Shown: in pieces, positions 23,971-32,313 of the stretch
How the letters are laid out: every line of letters starts with the position of its first letter
Position numbering within the stretch: the first letter of the stretch is position 1
Assembly: GCA_023432565.1 (NCBI GenBank)
Contig: JAEYUL010000022.1
Location: 1-35,478 of the forward strand
Length of the DNA stretch: 35,478 nt
Direction of reading: 5' to 3'
Source of the DNA: Actinomycetes bacterium
Lineage (GTDB): Bacteria > Actinomycetota > Actinomycetes > Actinomycetales > Cellulomonadaceae
Notes under the pieces: generated by a model
What the model was told of the DNA's origin: nothing
Databases searched by the model: none
What the model saw: the letters and a program-made list of their open reading frames with translations, nothing else
Program-made: the position numbers and the translations under genes

Positions 23971-24756
23971 GTGCCCGACCTCGACCTGCCCCGCTCCGTG
24001 GTGCTCGCGCTGTGGCTCGCAGCCGGCCGCACCCGTGCCACGTCCGCCGCCGCGCTGCGCGGGATCCAGGTCGACGACGAGCCGCACGACGTCCTCGACA
24101 CCGCGACGGGTGAGCGCCGCGAGCTCGCCCAGGCGCTCGCGGAGTGGACGGCGACCGACCTCGACGTCGTCGCCCTGCTCCCCACCCCCGGCGACGCGGC
24201 GGGCGTCCCGCCCTCGGTCTCCGACGCGGCGCTCACGGCCCAGGAGGTCGTCCTGCTCAGCAGCACCGCGGGTGCTCACGCGCTCGTGCCCGAGGTCAGT
24301 GCCTTCGGCTCCGCACTCGAACCCGGTCACCTGGTCACGTGGCACCTCGCACCGGTGCCGGACTGGCTCCTGCCGGTCCAGGCGCTGGGCTCGCTCGAGG
24401 ACGCCGACCGCGGGCTGCGCCGGGGGCTCACCGACGTGACCGACGCGCTCGTCCGGCTCGACGTCGCGCACTGGGACGACGCGCACGCGGCGCAGGTCGT
24501 CGCCCTGCGCGACGCCGCCCTGCCGACCTGGCGACTGCCGGACCGCCTCGACGCGCACCGCGCGCGGGTGCTCGCGAGCGCGGCCCGGCTGCGCGCGATC
24601 GTCGACCTCGCGGCCCGCGACGACGGCGGGGCCGTCAACCTGTGGCAGGCCGACCAGCGCTCGGCCGCGCTGCGTGACGTCGACCGGCTCGCACGGCGCG
24701 CCCTCGCCGCCGCGACCCTCGCCGGCCCGCGTGCTCAGCCGAGCACGCTGCGGTAG
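23971..24756 (+). CDS. Unrecognised actinobacterial protein
   Basis: 261 residues from GTG 23971. I do not recognise a domain. It appears soluble and acidic, with no signal peptide or membrane segment. It starts PDLDLPRSVVLALWLAAGR, has a mid region of mixed strands (VVLLSSTAGAHALVPEVSAFG, HLVTWHLAPVPDWLLPVQ), and ends in a mostly helical half (about 145-255). Codon use is like the neighbours, and strong GC3 supports coding. It is divergent from the lone ABC ATPase (132 bases between the starts), and its last 22 bases overlap the end of glgM tail to tail (24735-24756). A link to glycogen metabolism is possible from position only. Confidence 0.75.
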   Translation: MPDLDLPRSVVLALWLAAGRTRATSAAALRGIQVDDEPHDVLDTATGERRELAQALAEWTATDLDVVALLPTPGDAAGVPPSVSDAALTAQEVVLLSSTAGAHALVPEVSAFGSALEPGHLVTWHLAPVPDWLLPVQALGSLEDADRGLRRGLTDVTDALVRLDVAHWDDAHAAQVVALRDAALPTWRLPDRLDAHRARVLASAARLRAIVDLAARDDGGAVNLWQADQRSAALRDVDRLARRALAAATLAGPRAQPSTLR

Positions 24757-25958
24757 ACCGCCAGCGTCTCCTGCGCGACGGCCGCCCAGGAGAAGTGCTC
24801 CTCGACCCGGCGCCGGGCGGCGAGCCCGAAGCGGGCCGCCCGCTCGGCGTCCCCCACGGCCTGCACGAGCGCCGCAGCCAGGTCCGCGACGAACCGCGCG
24901 GGGTCGCGCGGCGTCCCCGTGCCGTCCTGGACCTGGTCGATGGGCACGAGCCAGCCGGTCACGCCGTCGTCGACCACCTCGGGGATGCCCCCGGTCGCGG
25001 TGCCGACGACGGGCAGCCCGACCGCCATGGCCTCGAGGTTGACGATGCCGAGCGGCTCGTACACCGACGGGCACACGAACACGGTCGAGCTCGCGAGCAC
25101 GGCGACCAGGTCCGGGCGGGGCAGCATCTGCTCGATCCAGACCACGCCCGAGCGGCGCTCGCGCAGCCGCTCGACGAGCCCCGCGACCTCGGCCGCGATC
25201 TCCGGGGTGTCCGGGGCGCCCGCGCACAGCACGAGCTGGACGTCGGCGGGCAGCGACTCGGCGGCCCGCAACAGGTAGGGCAGGCCCTTCTGGCGGGTGA
25301 TGCGGCCGACGAACACGACCGCAGGCCTGCTCGGGTCCAGCCCCAGGGAACGCACCGTGCGCTCGGCCGCGGCGAGCGACTCGTCGTCGTCCGGACGGCG
25401 CCAGCCCTCGAGGTCGATGCCGTTGTGCACGACGTGCACCCGAGCGGGGTCCACCGCGGGATAGCTGCGCAGGATGTCCTGGCGCATGCCACCCGAGACC
25501 GCGATGACCGCGGCAGCGGCCTCGTACGCGGTCCGCTCGACCCAGCTCGACAACGCGTAGCCACCGCCGAGCTGCTCGGACTTCCACGGCCGCAACGGCT
25601 CGAGGCTGTGCGCGGTCAGGACGTGCGGCACGTCGTGCAGCAGGCTCGCCAGGTGCCCGGCGAGGTTGGCGTACCAGGTGTGGGAGTGCACGAGGTCGGT
25701 GCGCGGCCCGTCGTCGGGCGCACCGACACCGGCCACGATCTCGAGGTCGACCCCGAGCGTCTGCAGCGCGGCGTTGCTCCCGAGCAGCTCGCTCGGGACG
25801 TCGTAGCCGCGCACGCCGGGCTCGTCCCGCGGGCCCTCGAAGCAGTGCACCCGGACGTCGACGATGCCCCGCAGCACCGCGGCGAGCTCCGCCACGTGCA
25901 CGCCCGCACCCCCGTAGACGTGAGGCGGGTACTCGCGGGTGAGCATGTCGACGCGCAC
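24735..25958 (-). CDS. glgM: GT4 glycosyltransferase, maltose-1-phosphate synthase (GlgM/GlgA type)
   Basis: 407 residues from GTG 25956-25958, behind GGAGG. Retaining GT-B enzyme with MLTREYPPHVYGGAGVHVAEL at the N-terminus, FVGRITRQKGLPYLLRAAE at the start of the second domain, and the E-x7-E motif in EPLGIVNLEAMAVG (about residues 306-319). In mycobacteria the orthologous gene (Rv1212c), likewise divergent from glgC, makes alpha-maltose 1-phosphate from ADP-glucose and glucose 1-phosphate for GlgE; older annotation calls it glycogen synthase GlgA. GlgM is preferred here on that context; glycogen synthase is the alternative. The end overlaps the convergent unknown gene by 22 bases. Confidence 0.9.
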   Translation of the reverse strand: MRVDMLTREYPPHVYGGAGVHVAELAAVLRGIVDVRVHCFEGPRDEPGVRGYDVPSELLGSNAALQTLGVDLEIVAGVGAPDDGPRTDLVHSHTWYANLAGHLASLLHDVPHVLTAHSLEPLRPWKSEQLGGGYALSSWVERTAYEAAAAVIAVSGGMRQDILRSYPAVDPARVHVVHNGIDLEGWRRPDDDESLAAAERTVRSLGLDPSRPAVVFVGRITRQKGLPYLLRAAESLPADVQLVLCAGAPDTPEIAAEVAGLVERLRERRSGVVWIEQMLPRPDLVAVLASSTVFVCPSVYEPLGIVNLEAMAVGLPVVGTATGGIPEVVDDGVTGWLVPIDQVQDGTGTPRDPARFVADLAAALVQAVGDAERAARFGLAARRRVEEHFSWAAVAQETLAVYRSVLG

Positions 25959-26013
25959 TGAGGACCTCCGTGGACGGTGGCGGGGCGGACCCGGGTGGGC
26001 CGTGATGCGCGAC

Positions 26014-26019
26014 ACGCTA
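26014..26019 (-). promoter_or_regulatory. Putative -10 of glgM
   Basis: TAGCGT on the minus strand, 55 bases before the GTG, leaves room for a leader of about 48 bases holding the GGAGG ribosome-binding site. No clear -35. Confidence 0.35.
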
Positions 26020-26062
26020 GCGCTCTTCGCGGCCTGACCTCGCTCCTGGCGCTCGTCGGGCC

Positions 26063-26068
26063 TAGGGT
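26063..26068 (+). promoter_or_regulatory. Putative -10 of a leaderless promoter (glgC)
   Basis: TAGGGT-CAGGGC-ATG: TANNNT exactly 6 bases before the glgC start. It lies 44 bases from the opposing glgM -10, so the two promoters are back to back. Confidence 0.5.
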
Positions 26069-26074
26069 CAGGGC

Positions 26075-27316
26075 ATGGCACAACCGCGCGTCCTGGCCAT
26101 CGTCCTCGCAGGTGGCGAGGGCAAGCGACTCATGCCCCTGACCACGCACCGCGCCAAGCCCGCGGTGCCGTTCGGTGGGATCTACCGACTCGTCGACTTC
26201 GCCCTCTCGAACGTCATCAACTCGCACTACCTGCACGTGATCGTGCTGACGCAGTACAAGTCGCACAGCCTGGACCGCCACGTGTCCAAGACGTGGCGCA
26301 TGTCGCCGCTGCTGGGCAACTACGTCGCCGCGGTCCCGGCCCAGCAGCGCGTCGGCAAGCACTGGTACCTCGGCAGCGCCGACGCGATCTACCAGTGCCT
26401 GAACATCATCGACGACGAGCGCCCCGACATCGTCGTCGTCGTGGGTGCCGACCACGTGTACCGGATGGACTTCTCCCAGATGGTGCAGGCGCACATCGAC
26501 TCGGGCGCCGAGCTCACCGTCGCCGGCATCCGGCAGCCGCTCGCCGAGGCGGACCAGTTCGGCGTCATCGAGACTGACGCGAGCGACCCCACGCGGATCA
26601 AGGCCTTCCGGGAGAAGCCCAAGGACGCGATCGGGCTCGCGGACTCCCCCGGCGAGGTGCTGGCGTCCATGGGCAACTACGTCATCGACGCCGATTCCCT
26701 GATCCGCGCGGTGACCCAGGACGCCGAGAACGTCAACAGCCGACACGACATGGGTGGCGACATCGTGCCGGCGTTCGTCGAGCGCGGGACCGCTGCGGTC
26801 TACGACTTCATCCGCAACGACGTGCCCGGGTCGACTCCCCGCGACCGCGACTACTGGCGTGACGTCGGGACGCTCGACGCGTACTACGAGGCCAACATCG
26901 ACCTCATCGCGATCGAGCCGGTCTTCAACCTCTACAACGACGAGTGGCCGCTCCTGACGGGCTACACGGGGCTCCCGCCCGCGAAGTTCGTGCACGCCGG
27001 TGCCGGCCGCCTCGGGCACGCCGCGGACTCCATCGTCTCCCCCGGGGTCGTGGTCTCCGGCGCCACCGTGTCCGGCTCGGTGCTCTCCCCGGGCGTCCGC
27101 CTGCACTCCTGGGCCCAGGTCACCGACTCGGTGCTCATGGACGGGGTCCAGGTGAACCGCTACGCGCAGGTGCACCGCTCGATCCTGGACAAGAACGTGG
27201 TCGTCCCCGAGCGCGCACGCATCGGCCTGGACCACGAGCACGACCGGGCGCGGGGCTTCACGGTCACCGAGTCGGGCCTGACGGTCGTCCCCAAGGGCAC
27301 GATCATCACGGGCTGA
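26075..27316 (+). CDS. glgC: Glucose-1-phosphate adenylyltransferase
   Basis: 413 residues, the usual length. It makes ADP-glucose and pyrophosphate from ATP and glucose 1-phosphate, the committed step of glycogen and maltose-1-phosphate synthesis. The nucleotidyltransferase domain opens with LAGGEGKRLMPLTTHRAKPA (residues 11-30) and carries GSADAIYQ, VVVGADHVYRMD and IEPVFNLYNDEWPL. The C-terminal beta-helix (about 300-413) shows hexapeptide-like steps (SPGVVVSGATVSGSVLSPGV). The ATG follows a TANNNT box by 6 bases. It is divergent from glgM, its likely partner enzyme, as in M. tuberculosis Rv1213/Rv1212c. Confidence 0.97.
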   Translation: MAQPRVLAIVLAGGEGKRLMPLTTHRAKPAVPFGGIYRLVDFALSNVINSHYLHVIVLTQYKSHSLDRHVSKTWRMSPLLGNYVAAVPAQQRVGKHWYLGSADAIYQCLNIIDDERPDIVVVVGADHVYRMDFSQMVQAHIDSGAELTVAGIRQPLAEADQFGVIETDASDPTRIKAFREKPKDAIGLADSPGEVLASMGNYVIDADSLIRAVTQDAENVNSRHDMGGDIVPAFVERGTAAVYDFIRNDVPGSTPRDRDYWRDVGTLDAYYEANIDLIAIEPVFNLYNDEWPLLTGYTGLPPAKFVHAGAGRLGHAADSIVSPGVVVSGATVSGSVLSPGVRLHSWAQVTDSVLMDGVQVNRYAQVHRSILDKNVVVPERARIGLDHEHDRARGFTVTESGLTVVPKGTIITG

Positions 27317-27380
27317 CCGCCTGCCGACGGGGTGCCGCGGTGGCACGTGGACGGTCGGGGGCACGACGCCGCGATCTCGC

Positions 27381-27386
27381 TACCCT
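27381..27386 (+). promoter_or_regulatory. Putative -10 of a leaderless promoter (serB)
   Basis: TACCCT-GCACGCC-GTG: TANNNT with a 7-base spacer to the GTG at 27394 and no Shine-Dalgarno sequence. Confidence 0.45.
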
Positions 27387-27393
27387 GCACGCC

Positions 27394-28029
<636 letters not shown>

Positions 28030-28038
28030 CGGCGCGGT

Positions 28039-28551
28039 TCAGCCCGGGGTGACGAGCTGCACGAGCCGTGCGGCCCGCGGCTCGATCGCGCTCCACGGTC
28101 CGTCCAGCTCGAGCCACGACCACGCCGCGGTCGGCACGCCGAGCTGCACGCGGGAGACCAGGGCGGGATCGGAGTCCGGCCCGGCGAGCGTCGCCGCGGT
28201 GTGGGACATCGTGGGCTCGTGGCCCACCACGACGAGAGTGCGGACGTCGTGCGGCGCGCCCGCGACGAGCGCGAGCAGCGACCGTGTCCCGGCGTCGTAG
28301 ACGTCGTCGAGGTACTCGACGACCGGCTCGAGCCCCAGCGTCCCGCGCACGAGCTCCCACGTCTGGCGCGTGCGCACGCTCGAGGAGCACCACACGAGGT
28401 CCGGCTCGATGCCGGCCTCGGACATGGCCGCACCGACCAGCGGCGACTGGCGACGGCCCGCGAGGGCGAGCGGACGCGCGTGGTCGGGCAGCCCGACGGG
28501 ATGCTCGGCCTTCGCATGTCGCAGCAGGACCAGGCGTCGGCTCGTCGTCAC
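28039..28551 (-). CDS. SixA-type histidine phosphatase
   Basis: 170 residues from GTG 28549-28551, with GGAG five bases upstream. The histidine-phosphatase fold shows the catalytic LLRHAKAE near residue 10, CSSSVRTRQTWELV (the conserved Arg region), and the second His in VVVGHEPTMS near residue 111. The short length fits the SixA subfamily, whose E. coli founder removes phosphate from histidines of phosphotransfer proteins; other small phosphate esters are also possible. It lies 60 bases downstream of an unknown gene on the same strand and ends against serB. No signal peptide. Confidence 0.9.
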   Translation of the reverse strand: MTTSRRLVLLRHAKAEHPVGLPDHARPLALAGRRQSPLVGAAMSEAGIEPDLVWCSSSVRTRQTWELVRGTLGLEPVVEYLDDVYDAGTRSLLALVAGAPHDVRTLVVVGHEPTMSHTAATLAGPDSDPALVSRVQLGVPTAAWSWLELDGPWSAIEPRAARLVQLVTPG

Positions 28552-28611
28552 ACGCTCCAGCGTGCCATCCCGCGCACGGCCGGACCAACGGGCCCGGACG
28601 TGGTGTCCGCC

Positions 28612-29061
28612 TCAGTTCTGCGAGGCCGACCTCCTGCCGAGGCCGGTCGGGTCCCACTCCAGCGAGCTCGCCACTCCGCTGTGACCGAGCGCGACGACGT
28701 CGGCGGGCTCCAGCAGCAGGGCCTCGAGCTCCTCGGTGCGGGGCGCCGGCACGCGCTCGGCGACGCTGAGCGGGTCGCGCGGCTCGTTCAGCCGCACCGC
28801 GGACGCGGGCAGCCGCGACGACGCACGCAGCGCGACCTCGGCGAGCCGCTCGTACCGGTCGCCCGTCGGGCGCTGCGGTCCGGGCAGCATGCCCACCGCC
28901 TCGAGCACCGCGCGCGCGTCGGCCAGGTAGCTCTCGCGCACCCACATCGCCCACATGGGCAGCGCGTCGAACCGCAGGCCGGTGTGCTCGGCACGCCGCT
29001 CGAACAACGCACGTGCCGCCGTCTCGACGAGCGTCGCCGGATCGTGCGTACGTGGGTCCAT
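28612..29061 (-). CDS. Unrecognised 149-residue protein
   Basis: Starts at ATG 29059-29061 behind AAGGGGGGAA, a good ribosome-binding site; longer upstream frames lack one. I do not recognise a family. The first 90 residues look helical (PATLVETAARALFERRAE, MWAMWVRESYLADARAVLE), while the rest contains charged and Pro-rich stretches and ends in GLGRRSASQN. No cysteines, signal peptide or membrane segment. Codon use is like the neighbours. It lies between fabI and sixA on the same strand, 100 bases after the fabI stop, so read-through from the fab operon is possible but not required. Confidence 0.7.
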   Translation of the reverse strand: MDPRTHDPATLVETAARALFERRAEHTGLRFDALPMWAMWVRESYLADARAVLEAVGMLPGPQRPTGDRYERLAEVALRASSRLPASAVRLNEPRDPLSVAERVPAPRTEELEALLLEPADVVALGHSGVASSLEWDPTGLGRRSASQN

Positions 29062-29161
29062 GTCATTCCCCCCTTGGTAGGACCGGACCCTCACCCCATC
29101 GGCACGAGCGGGCCCGACCTGAACCTTCGGTGCAGGAAGATCCCGATATCGCGCCGACCGG

Positions 29162-29932
29162 CTACTGACCCATCGCGTGCACGCCACCGTCGACGTGCAC
29201 GATCTCGCCGGTCGTGGCGGGGAACCAGTCCGACAGCAGCGCAGCGACCGCGCGGGCCGTCGGCTCCGGGTCCGTCACGTCCCAGCCGAGCGGGGCGCGC
29301 GTGCTCCAGTTCGCCTCCATGGCCTCGAACCCGGGGATGGACTTGGCGGCCGTGGTCCGGATCGGTCCGGCCGAGACGAGGTTGACGCGCACCCCGGACG
29401 GGCCGAGGTCCCGCGCCAGGTAGCGCGACGTCGACTCGAACGCAGCCTTGGCCACACCCATCCAGTCGTAGACCGGCCACGCGAACTTGGCGTCGAACGT
29501 CAGGCCGACGATCGAGCCGCCGCCGGTCAGCAGCGGCTGCGTCGCGACGGCGAGCGACTTCAGCGAGTAGGCCGAGACCTCGAGCGCGGTGGCCACGTCC
29601 GCCCACTCGCCGGCCAGGAAGTTGCCCCCCATGACGGACTGCGGCGCGAACCCGATGGAGTGCACGACGCCGTCGAGCGAGTCGAGGCCCGCCTCACGGA
29701 CGCGGTCCGCGAGCGCGCCCAGGTCCTCGGCGTCCGTGACGTCGAGCTGGACCACGGGTGCCTCGACGGGCAGCCGCCGGGCGATCACCTGCGTCAGGCG
29801 GAACTGGCGCCCGAACGAGGTCAGCACCACCTGGGCACCCTCCTCCTGAGCCAGACGCGCGACGTGGAACGCGATCGAACCGTCGGTCAGGACGCCGGTG
29901 ACGAGGAGCTTCTTGCCGGTGAGCAGGCCCAT
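29162..29932 (-). CDS. fabI: Enoyl-ACP reductase (InhA-like FabI)
   Basis: 256 residues. NADH-dependent reduction of trans-2-enoyl-ACP, the last step of each fatty-acid elongation round. The atypical SDR cofactor loop is VTGVLTDGSIAFHVARLAQEEGAQ (start of the Rossmann fold); HSIGFAPQ and the catalytic pair Tyr155/Lys162 in YDWMGVAK match InhA's YNWMTVAK. AAGPIRT-like SAGPIRTTAAKSI covers the substrate loop and TTGEIVHVDGG the C-terminus. It follows fabG by 48 bases on the same strand, the fabG1-inhA order of mycobacteria. The ribosome-binding site is only a GAGAG run. Confidence 0.96.
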   Translation of the reverse strand: MGLLTGKKLLVTGVLTDGSIAFHVARLAQEEGAQVVLTSFGRQFRLTQVIARRLPVEAPVVQLDVTDAEDLGALADRVREAGLDSLDGVVHSIGFAPQSVMGGNFLAGEWADVATALEVSAYSLKSLAVATQPLLTGGGSIVGLTFDAKFAWPVYDWMGVAKAAFESTSRYLARDLGPSGVRVNLVSAGPIRTTAAKSIPGFEAMEANWSTRAPLGWDVTDPEPTARAVAALLSDWFPATTGEIVHVDGGVHAMGQ

Positions 29933-29980
29933 GGTGGTCTCTCTCTGCTGGAGGGGTTGAGGGTCAGTGGCCGTTGAGGG

Positions 29981-30715
29981 TCAGTGGCCCATGCCGAGGC
30001 CGCCGTCCACCGGCAGCACGGCGCCGGTGACGTAGGCAGCGGCGGGCGAGGCGAGGAACTCGACGGCGGCCGCGACCTCGTCGGGCCGGGCGAACCGGCC
30101 GAGCGGGATCGCCGCCCGGTAGGACGCCGCCGTCGCCTCCGGGAGCGCACGGGTCATGTCGGTGTCGATGAAGCCGGGAGCGACGACGTTCGCGGTGATC
30201 CCCCGCCCACCGAGCTCACGCGTGAGGGAGCGCGCCATGCCGACGAGCGCAGCCTTCGACGCGGCGTAGTTGACCTGCCCCGGGGCGCCGTACAGACCGA
30301 CGACCGACGAGATGAGCACGATGCGCCCGCGGCGCAGCCGGATCATGCCCTTGCTCGCGCGGCGGACGCAGCGGAACGCGCCCTTGAGGTTGACGTCCAG
30401 GACCTCGTCGAACTCCTCGTCGGACATCCGCATCACGAGCTGGTCGCGCGTCACCCCGGCGTTCGCGACGAGGACCTCGACCGGGCCGAGCTCGGCCTCG
30501 ACGGCGGTGAACGCGGCGTCGACCGAGGCCGTGTCCCGCACGTCACCGACGACGCCGAGCACGCCCGCCGGGAGCTCTCCGGACCGGTAGATCGTGGCCA
30601 CCTTGTCGCCCGCCGCGACGAACCGCTCGGCGATCGCCCGACCGATGCCGCGGTTGGCGCCGGTCACGAGGACGACGCGCGGCTGGACGCTGGAGTTGTC
30701 GGAAGTCTCAGGCAC
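29981..30715 (-). CDS. fabG: 3-oxoacyl-ACP reductase
   Basis: 244 residues from GTG 30713-30715. NADPH-dependent reduction of 3-oxoacyl-ACP. Classical SDR features are TGANRGIG (19-26), VANAGVT (84-89), Ser137 in ISSVVGLYG, and Tyr150/Lys154 in NYAASKAAL; FIDTDMTRALP and YVTGAVLPVDGGLGMGH complete the FabG pattern. A TAGCGT box lies 8 bases before the GTG (30724-30729), so the message may be leaderless or nearly so. It is the first gene of a fabG-fabI operon. Confidence 0.95.
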   Translation of the reverse strand: MPETSDNSSVQPRVVLVTGANRGIGRAIAERFVAAGDKVATIYRSGELPAGVLGVVGDVRDTASVDAAFTAVEAELGPVEVLVANAGVTRDQLVMRMSDEEFDEVLDVNLKGAFRCVRRASKGMIRLRRGRIVLISSVVGLYGAPGQVNYAASKAALVGMARSLTRELGGRGITANVVAPGFIDTDMTRALPEATAASYRAAIPLGRFARPDEVAAAVEFLASPAAAYVTGAVLPVDGGLGMGH

Positions 30716-30723
30716 GAGACACG

Positions 30724-30729
30724 ACGCTA
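30724..30729 (-). promoter_or_regulatory. Putative -10 of fabG-fabI
   Basis: TAGCGT on the minus strand, 8 bases before the fabG GTG; no Shine-Dalgarno sequence and no clear -35. Confidence 0.35.
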
Positions 30730-30836
30730 GCCGAGCAGACGCGCTCGTCGCGGCACCGGCACCGCACACGTTGACACCTCGACGTTGTGGGAGGCCCACA
30801 AGCGACAGCGACGGCGGATCGGACGACGCGGGAACG

Positions 30837-30842
30837 TACGAT
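30837..30842 (+). promoter_or_regulatory. Putative -10 of a leaderless promoter (DUF3099-SURF1)
   Basis: TACGAT-CGGGTG-GTG: TANNNT-N6-GTG. It favours GTG 30849 over the in-frame GTG just before it. TTGACA at 30771-30776 is too far upstream to pair with this hexamer. Confidence 0.45.
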
Positions 30843-30848
30843 CGGGTG

Positions 30849-31202
30849 GTGAGGACACGACGTCGCGGGCCGGAGGTGCACAGCATCACGGCTGCGCCCG
30901 AGCCGCTCGCGCAGGACGTCGGCCGGCGGCAGCGCCGCTACCTCGCGCAGATGGCCGTGCGCCTCGTGTGCTTCCTCGCGGCGATCCTCACGTGGGCGCA
31001 CGTCCCGCGGTTCGTCTCGCTCATCCTGCTGGGCGCCGCCGTGGTGCTGCCGTACGTCGCCGTGCTGTTCGCCAACGCCGGGCGCGAGCGGCGCGACGTG
31101 CTCGAGCCCTTCGTCGACCCCCGCGAGATCGGTCCGGGCATCCCCGCACCACGGCTCGAGCCCCACCCCCACCCCGACCCCGACGAAGGGAGCCAGCGGT
31201 GA
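30849..31202 (+). CDS. DUF3099 membrane protein
   Basis: 117 residues from GTG 30849. Matches the actinobacterial DUF3099 pattern: ITAAPEPLAQDVGRRQRRYLAQMAVR, then two hydrophobic segments (about 38-54 and 57-76), LPYVAVLFANAGRERRD after them, and a Pro/His-rich C-terminal tail. The function of the family is unknown. The stop overlaps the next start (GTGA, 31199-31202), so it forms one translation unit with the small Cys/His protein and SURF1, which hints at a role near the respiratory membrane; that is inference from position. Confidence 0.85.
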   Translation: MRTRRRGPEVHSITAAPEPLAQDVGRRQRRYLAQMAVRLVCFLAAILTWAHVPRFVSLILLGAAVVLPYVAVLFANAGRERRDVLEPFVDPREIGPGIPAPRLEPHPHPDPDEGSQR

Positions 31203-31435
31203 CGGTGCCCGTCCCCGATCCTGTCGACGAGCCCATCTGCAGCGCCCGCAGGTGCAGCCAGGACGCGACGTGGGCCCTGCTGTGGAACAACCCGAAGCTG
31301 CACACGCCCGAGCGCCGCAAGGTGTGGCTCGCGTGCGACGACCACCTCGAGCACCTCACGCAGTTCCTCGACGTGCGGGGCTTCCTCAAGGACACCGTGC
31401 CCGTGGCGCAGCTCGCCGCGGCGGACGAGACGTGA
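31199..31435 (+). CDS. Small conserved protein with a possible zinc-binding Cys/His set
   Basis: 78 residues. Cys14-x4-Cys19 and Cys46-x2-His49-x2-His52 could bind a metal; between them lies ALLWNNPKLHTPERRKVWLAC, a stretch I have seen in small proteins beside SURF1 in actinobacteria. No membrane segment. Both ends overlap neighbours by four bases (GTGA at 31199-31202 and at 31432-31435), so it is translated with the DUF3099 protein and SURF1. Function unknown. Confidence 0.8.
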   Translation: MTVPVPDPVDEPICSARRCSQDATWALLWNNPKLHTPERRKVWLACDDHLEHLTQFLDVRGFLKDTVPVAQLAAADET

Positions 31436-32280
31436 CGCCCGCCCGGCGGCGCGCCGCCGGCCTCGTGGTCGTCGGCCTGGTCCTGGCGGTCGCGTGCACG
31501 TTCCTCGGCCGGTGGCAGTGGCACCGCCACGAGTGGCGCGACACGCAGATCGCGACCGTCGAGCGCAACTACGACGCCGCCCCCGTCGCGATCGGCGACG
31601 TGCTGGCGGGCCCGGCGGCCCCGCTCGCCGACGACGACGAGTGGCGCCAGGTCGCCCTGGAGGGCCGCTACGTGCCGGAGGCGACCGTGCTGCTGCGCAA
31701 CCGCCCGGTCGAGGGCAGGCCGTCCTACCACGTGCTCGTGCCGTTCCAGGTGACGGGCACGGACGAGCTGTTCGTCGTCGACCGCGGCTGGGTGCCGACC
31801 GGTGAGGACGCCAGCGCGGACGTCGAGGTCGCCGAACCGCCCGCGGGAGACGTCCGGCTCGTCGCCCGGATCCGGCGCGCCGAGAACCCCTCGAGCCGTG
31901 GCGCGCCCGCGGGCTGGGTGCAGGCCCTCGCGCCGGAGCAGGTGCTGGCCGCCGCCGGGCTCGACGACGCCAGCCCGTACCTGCACGTGTACGGCCAGCT
32001 CGTGAGCGAGGACCCCGCGGCGAGCACGACGCTCGGTGCGCTGCCCGCTCCCGACCTGGACCCCGGCTCGCACCTGTCGTACGCGTTCCAGTGGTGGGTC
32101 TTCGCCCTCGGCGGCTTCCTCGCGCTGTCGGTCGCCGCGTGGCGCGAGTGGCGCTCCGTCACGGTCGCGCCCGACGGCCGCACGGCCGCCGTCGTCCCGC
32201 CGCGCCCGCGCCGGGCACGCGGCCGCGACGAGCTCGACGAGGACGCCGAGATCGACTCCCAGCTCACCTCGTCCCGCTGA
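31432..32280 (+). CDS. SURF1-family protein
   Basis: 282 residues. SURF1/Shy1 proteins assist haem a insertion and assembly of cytochrome c oxidase in the membrane. The expected layout is present: a first membrane helix (about 8-24) followed by LGRWQWHRHEWRDTQI, an extracytoplasmic domain with LEGRYVPEATVLLRNRP and VVDRGWVP, and a second helix near residue 215-235 preceded by HLSYAFQWWVFALGG. The C-terminal tail of about 50 residues is charged and cytoplasmic. The GTG overlaps the preceding stop. No oxidase genes are in the window. Confidence 0.93.
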   Translation: MTPARRRAAGLVVVGLVLAVACTFLGRWQWHRHEWRDTQIATVERNYDAAPVAIGDVLAGPAAPLADDDEWRQVALEGRYVPEATVLLRNRPVEGRPSYHVLVPFQVTGTDELFVVDRGWVPTGEDASADVEVAEPPAGDVRLVARIRRAENPSSRGAPAGWVQALAPEQVLAAAGLDDASPYLHVYGQLVSEDPAASTTLGALPAPDLDPGSHLSYAFQWWVFALGGFLALSVAAWREWRSVTVAPDGRTAAVVPPRPRRARGRDELDEDAEIDSQLTSSR

Positions 32281-32307
32281 CGTGCGGCCGCCCGGCGGCC
32301 GTCCGTC
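32279..32307. terminator. Two-way hairpin between SURF1 and the ABC-F gene
   Basis: CGGCCG-CCCGG-CGGCCG, extended by outer GACG/CGTC arms, fills the 33-base gap between two convergent genes. No T tract on either side. Confidence 0.45.
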
Positions 32308-32313
32308 CCGCCG

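Noticed and set aside
27332..27346. Terminator after glgC (GTGCC-GCGGT-GGCAC)
   Set aside because: Only a 5-pair stem with no T tract; easily due to chance in this composition.
30771..30776. TTGACA as -35 of the DUF3099-SURF1 promoter
   Set aside because: The spacing to TACGAT is about 60 bases, and no TANNNT lies 16-19 bases downstream of it.
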